Below are positions 61,900-64,000 of a stretch of DNA of 64,000 bases, one piece after another. The stretch spans positions 1 to 64,000 of the forward strand of contig JAISCC010000061.1 in the NCBI GenBank assembly GCA_031265845.1. The letters run 5' to 3'. Each line of letters starts with the position of its first letter. Positions within the stretch are counted from its first letter, which is position 1. This DNA is from Treponema sp. Its GTDB lineage: Bacteria > Spirochaetota > Spirochaetia > Treponematales > Breznakiellaceae. The notes below the pieces were generated by a model. The model did no database searches and had not been told where the DNA came from. It worked only from the letters and a program-made list of their open reading frames with translations. The translations under genes were made by a program, and so were the position numbers.

Positions 61900-63195
61900 C
61901 TACCTTACCAGCGCGCTTTGCCCATGGTATTGTACGACAATGGCCTCGATATCCTTCTGGGCCGTCGCTAGCGCTTCGTCAATAGGCTTGCCATAAATCA
62001 CTTCTTGTGAGGTGTTGCCGATGACTTCCAACACTTGGGTATTCGCCCTAAAGGACGCGGGTGCTCCCATCAAAGTTCCCACATCAGCGTTCTTTACTGT
62101 TAACGCCTGCAAGCGTTTCGACGCCTTGTACTCCGGCGCATTGATCAGCGGGATATACCCGGTCGGAAAGCCAATCTCAAAAGCCCACCTGCCGCCACCT
62201 GTTTTGGCGAGATCCTTGCCGTCATTTCCTTGGTACCACCACTGGATAAACCGCTCCGCCGCCAAGATCTGATCCGGCGTGGAATTCTTGGAGATAAAGA
62301 ACCCTTCGACCCTGCCAACTGGTTCAATGCCAAAGATTTTAGCCATCTCGAAATTCACGCTGGAAGCATCAGCCCCAGCGGCAAGCCATGCGCCGTTAAC
62401 CATAATGCCAATCTGGTTCGCCCGGAACATAGAATCAATGTCATCCTCCAGAGGATTGATGCCGTTGTCAAATAGATGCTTTTCCCATTCAAGACACTTT
62501 TTGTACCCCGCATTTCCCGCCAGATTCACCTTATACTTGCCGGGAGAAACTTCGGTTATGATTTTTCCACCCGCAAATTCCCAAAGGGGCATCTGTTGTC
62601 CATAGTAGGATTTAAAAATGCCGGAACCATACACGTTGCTCTTATGATCGGTTATCTTTTTTGCCATGTCAGTCCATTCGTCAAAATTCATAGGCGGCTT
62701 ATTGGGATCAAGTCCGGCTTTGGCAAAAAGATCTTTGTTATAATACATAAACATCGAAGAATTCTGGAAGGGCAGACCGTATAGTTTTCCATCCACCCGG
62801 CATTCCTCCAAGTATCCCCTCAAAAAATTGGATTCTTGAAGGGTGGTATTGGTCCAGATATCGTCCATTTGATGTAGAAATTCCTGGTACATGAACCGCT
62901 CGCCAGTATTGAGCAACAAGAGGGTGGACGCCTCTCCCGCAGGAAACGAAGTGGCCAGTTTTTCCGCGATCCCGTTCATGATGGTCATTTCGACCTTGAT
63001 GTTCCAGGGATTGGTCCTGTTGAAAGTGTTTACGATATCCACCAGAGCGTCTCCATCCGGACCAACCCACTGATTCCAGAACTGGATGGTGACTCCTTTG
63101 CCTGTGGCATCATCGCTTTTACCGTTCCCAAAAACAACCGCCGCTACGAGAAAAAGCGTCATGCAAAGCAAAAACGTTTTTTTGTAAAGCTTCAT
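61900..63195 (-). CDS. Extracellular sugar-binding protein (SBP family 1)
   Basis: 431 aa. Signal peptide FLLCMTLFLVAAVVFGNGKS without a lipobox Cys, so it is predicted to be a soluble periplasmic protein. TIQFWNQWVGPDGDALVDIV is the family 1 start; SSMFMYYNKDLFAKAGLDPN and VNGAWLAAGADASS are hinge and ligand-region motifs. It would deliver oligosaccharide to the two permeases. First gene of the operon, with GAGGAAG before the ATG at 63195, and two promoter modules upstream. Confidence 0.93.
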   Translation of the reverse strand: MKLYKKTFLLCMTLFLVAAVVFGNGKSDDATGKGVTIQFWNQWVGPDGDALVDIVNTFNRTNPWNIKVEMTIMNGIAEKLATSFPAGEASTLLLLNTGERFMYQEFLHQMDDIWTNTTLQESNFLRGYLEECRVDGKLYGLPFQNSSMFMYYNKDLFAKAGLDPNKPPMNFDEWTDMAKKITDHKSNVYGSGIFKSYYGQQMPLWEFAGGKIITEVSPGKYKVNLAGNAGYKKCLEWEKHLFDNGINPLEDDIDSMFRANQIGIMVNGAWLAAGADASSVNFEMAKIFGIEPVGRVEGFFISKNSTPDQILAAERFIQWWYQGNDGKDLAKTGGGRWAFEIGFPTGYIPLINAPEYKASKRLQALTVKNADVGTLMGAPASFRANTQVLEVIGNTSQEVIYGKPIDEALATAQKDIEAIVVQYHGQSALVR

Positions 63196-63250
63196 TTTTT
63201 CTTCCTCCGCAATATAAAGATTTGAGTGTTCTCCGACACTCTGAGAATAG

Positions 63251-63313
63251 AGTGTATATTATAATTTTGTTATTGTCAATAAAAATAATATATATCATTA
63301 TTTATGATATATA
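63251..63313 (-). promoter_or_regulatory. Proximal palindrome-plus-promoter module of the arabinoside operon
   Basis: Reading leftward: palindrome TATATATCAT-N5-ATGATATATA (63289-63313), 9 nt, TTGACA (63274-63279), 17-nt spacer, TACACT (63251-63256). Transcription would start near 63244. The palindrome centre is about 57 nt upstream of that, an activator-type position. Confidence 0.6.
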
Positions 63314-63404
63314 AATTCCCTGTGGCTCTGCCAACCTCCGGCAGGCTGAGGATTCCGGGCTGGCTGCCCCAAGGGGGCAGGATATACCTCATGAGGTTTT
63401 AAGC

Positions 63405-63467
63405 ATGATAAACCGGTTTTTGGTATTTGTCAATGAAAATAATATGAATCATCTATGATGATTCATA
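63405..63467 (-). promoter_or_regulatory. Distal palindrome-plus-promoter module of the arabinoside operon
   Basis: Same design: palindrome TATGAATCAT-N5-ATGATTCATA (63443-63467), 9 nt, TTGACA (63428-63433), 17-nt spacer, TATCAT (63405-63410). It starts 5 nt past the regulator stop. The roughly 150 nt between the modules hold hairpins CTGCCCC/GGGGCAG (63364-63380) and CTGCC/GGCAG (about 63328-63344). Confidence 0.6.
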
Positions 63468-63472
63468 AATTG

Positions 63473-64000
63473 TCACGACCCCGGGTAAAGCCTCATGATA
63501 ATGTCCTGATCATGATCCCCAAAGCCTTTGCCAAAGATATTGAGTCCTCCCATATGCTGAGCCGATTCATCGACCCCGATGCGGACCTTGATGGAATGGT
63601 GATCCTGGATACGGAGTTTCTCAAGATTTACGGTGGAAACTTTTCTGCGATCCATAAAGGTTCCCTCGACGCTCACTTCCCATGTGGTCAGGATGCCGTA
63701 CTGGGACCCCTCCAGTTTCCAGAAAGGAGGAGTATATTTCCCCCGACGGTCGCCGAAGTCCCCGGGACTGGTCCAGACGCCGATTTTCACCTCGTTAATC
63801 CAGACAGAAATATCGGAAAGCCACTTCTTGTTGGTTCCGGGAATTTCGGAACTCATCTCCATGGAGAGCTCCAACCGTTTAAGGGCGCCCTTTTCCGAAT
63901 ACAGGGCGTTGTTGGGAAATTTGTACTCCACATAGCCCTTTTCAAACCATATCAGCGCGGCTTTGATCCGGTCGGGGGAGAAAAAGGTGCTGGGCACGTC
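63473..64000 (-). CDS. Regulator-like protein, C-terminal part (cut by window edge)
   Basis: At least 175 C-terminal residues; the frame is open to the window end, so the start lies outside. LELSMEMSSEIPGTNKKW, DISVWINEVKIGVWTSPGDF, GDRRGKYTPPFW and IKVRIGVDESAQHMGGLNIF match the C-terminal sensor part of ArsR-like winged-helix regulators found beside glycoside hydrolase genes in Paenibacillus and relatives. The DNA-binding domain is not visible. Being directly upstream of two identical promoter modules, it is the likely regulator of the arabinoside operon. Confidence 0.6.
   Translation of the reverse strand, partial: DVPSTFFSPDRIKAALIWFEKGYVEYKFPNNALYSEKGALKRLELSMEMSSEIPGTNKKWLSDISVWINEVKIGVWTSPGDFGDRRGKYTPPFWKLEGSQYGILTTWEVSVEGTFMDRRKVSTVNLEKLRIQDHHSIKVRIGVDESAQHMGGLNIFGKGFGDHDQDIIMRLYPGS

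Overview
The window looks like a chromosomal segment of a spirochaete, most likely a host-associated Treponema relative. This rests on a spiro-SPASM radical SAM protein, an archaeal-type PheRS beta chain, outer-membrane beta-barrels beside Lpt and Lol-like genes, chemotaxis genes, and several conserved proteins I recognise only from treponemes. The species is not determinable from sequence alone.

Layout. 1-12220 (all minus): a Lol-like ABC exporter (ATPase and two FtsX permeases), a terminator, then a LolA-like protein, a beta-barrel, two glycosyltransferases, UDP-galactopyranose mutase, a LoaP/NusG-type antiterminator with a structured leader, an O-antigen-type ABC exporter and the start of rmlA: a surface galactofuran-type glycan locus. 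12276-20113: clpP, spiro-SPASM with a GT-like partner, pheT, murJ. 20277-24867 is an accessory island: a decapitated BREX pglZ, brxL, a small Cys4 protein and a DndA/NifS-like cysteine desulfurase, bounded by a dispersed repeat and an IS5-family relic. 25066-26913: tRNA-Leu(GAG) and cimA. 27082-39910 is mostly core: PAP2-like protein, acetyltransferase, beta-barrel, M23 peptidase, bactofilin, YaaR, RicT, cheB, cheR, pyrG, lptC-lptA-lptB. 40004-46640 is a second, decaying accessory zone: BspA-like lipoprotein, poly-G/poly-C tracts, broken IS4 and IS5 transposases, a split nuclease and a RAYT transposase flanked by palindromes. 46995-56142: hybrid kinase, efp, apbE, mgtE, TPR protein, thrH. 57010-64000: an arabinoside operon (regulator, sugar-binding protein, two permeases, two GH51 enzymes) driven by two copies of one palindrome-plus-promoter module.

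How the parts work together. The left third builds, exports and probably surface-anchors a glycan; the lpt genes serve outer-membrane lipid export; the right end imports and cleaves arabinose-containing oligosaccharides. Seven genes (lolA-like, lolD-like, murJ, cheR, pyrG, thrH and the 55062-55499 gene) have good sigma70 promoters whose -10 box lies only 6-8 nt before the start codon, predicting leaderless or nearly leaderless mRNAs. The most unusual items are the sulfur-linked BREX remnant, the leaderless promoter class, the LoaP leader, and the Lol-like/glycan gene association.
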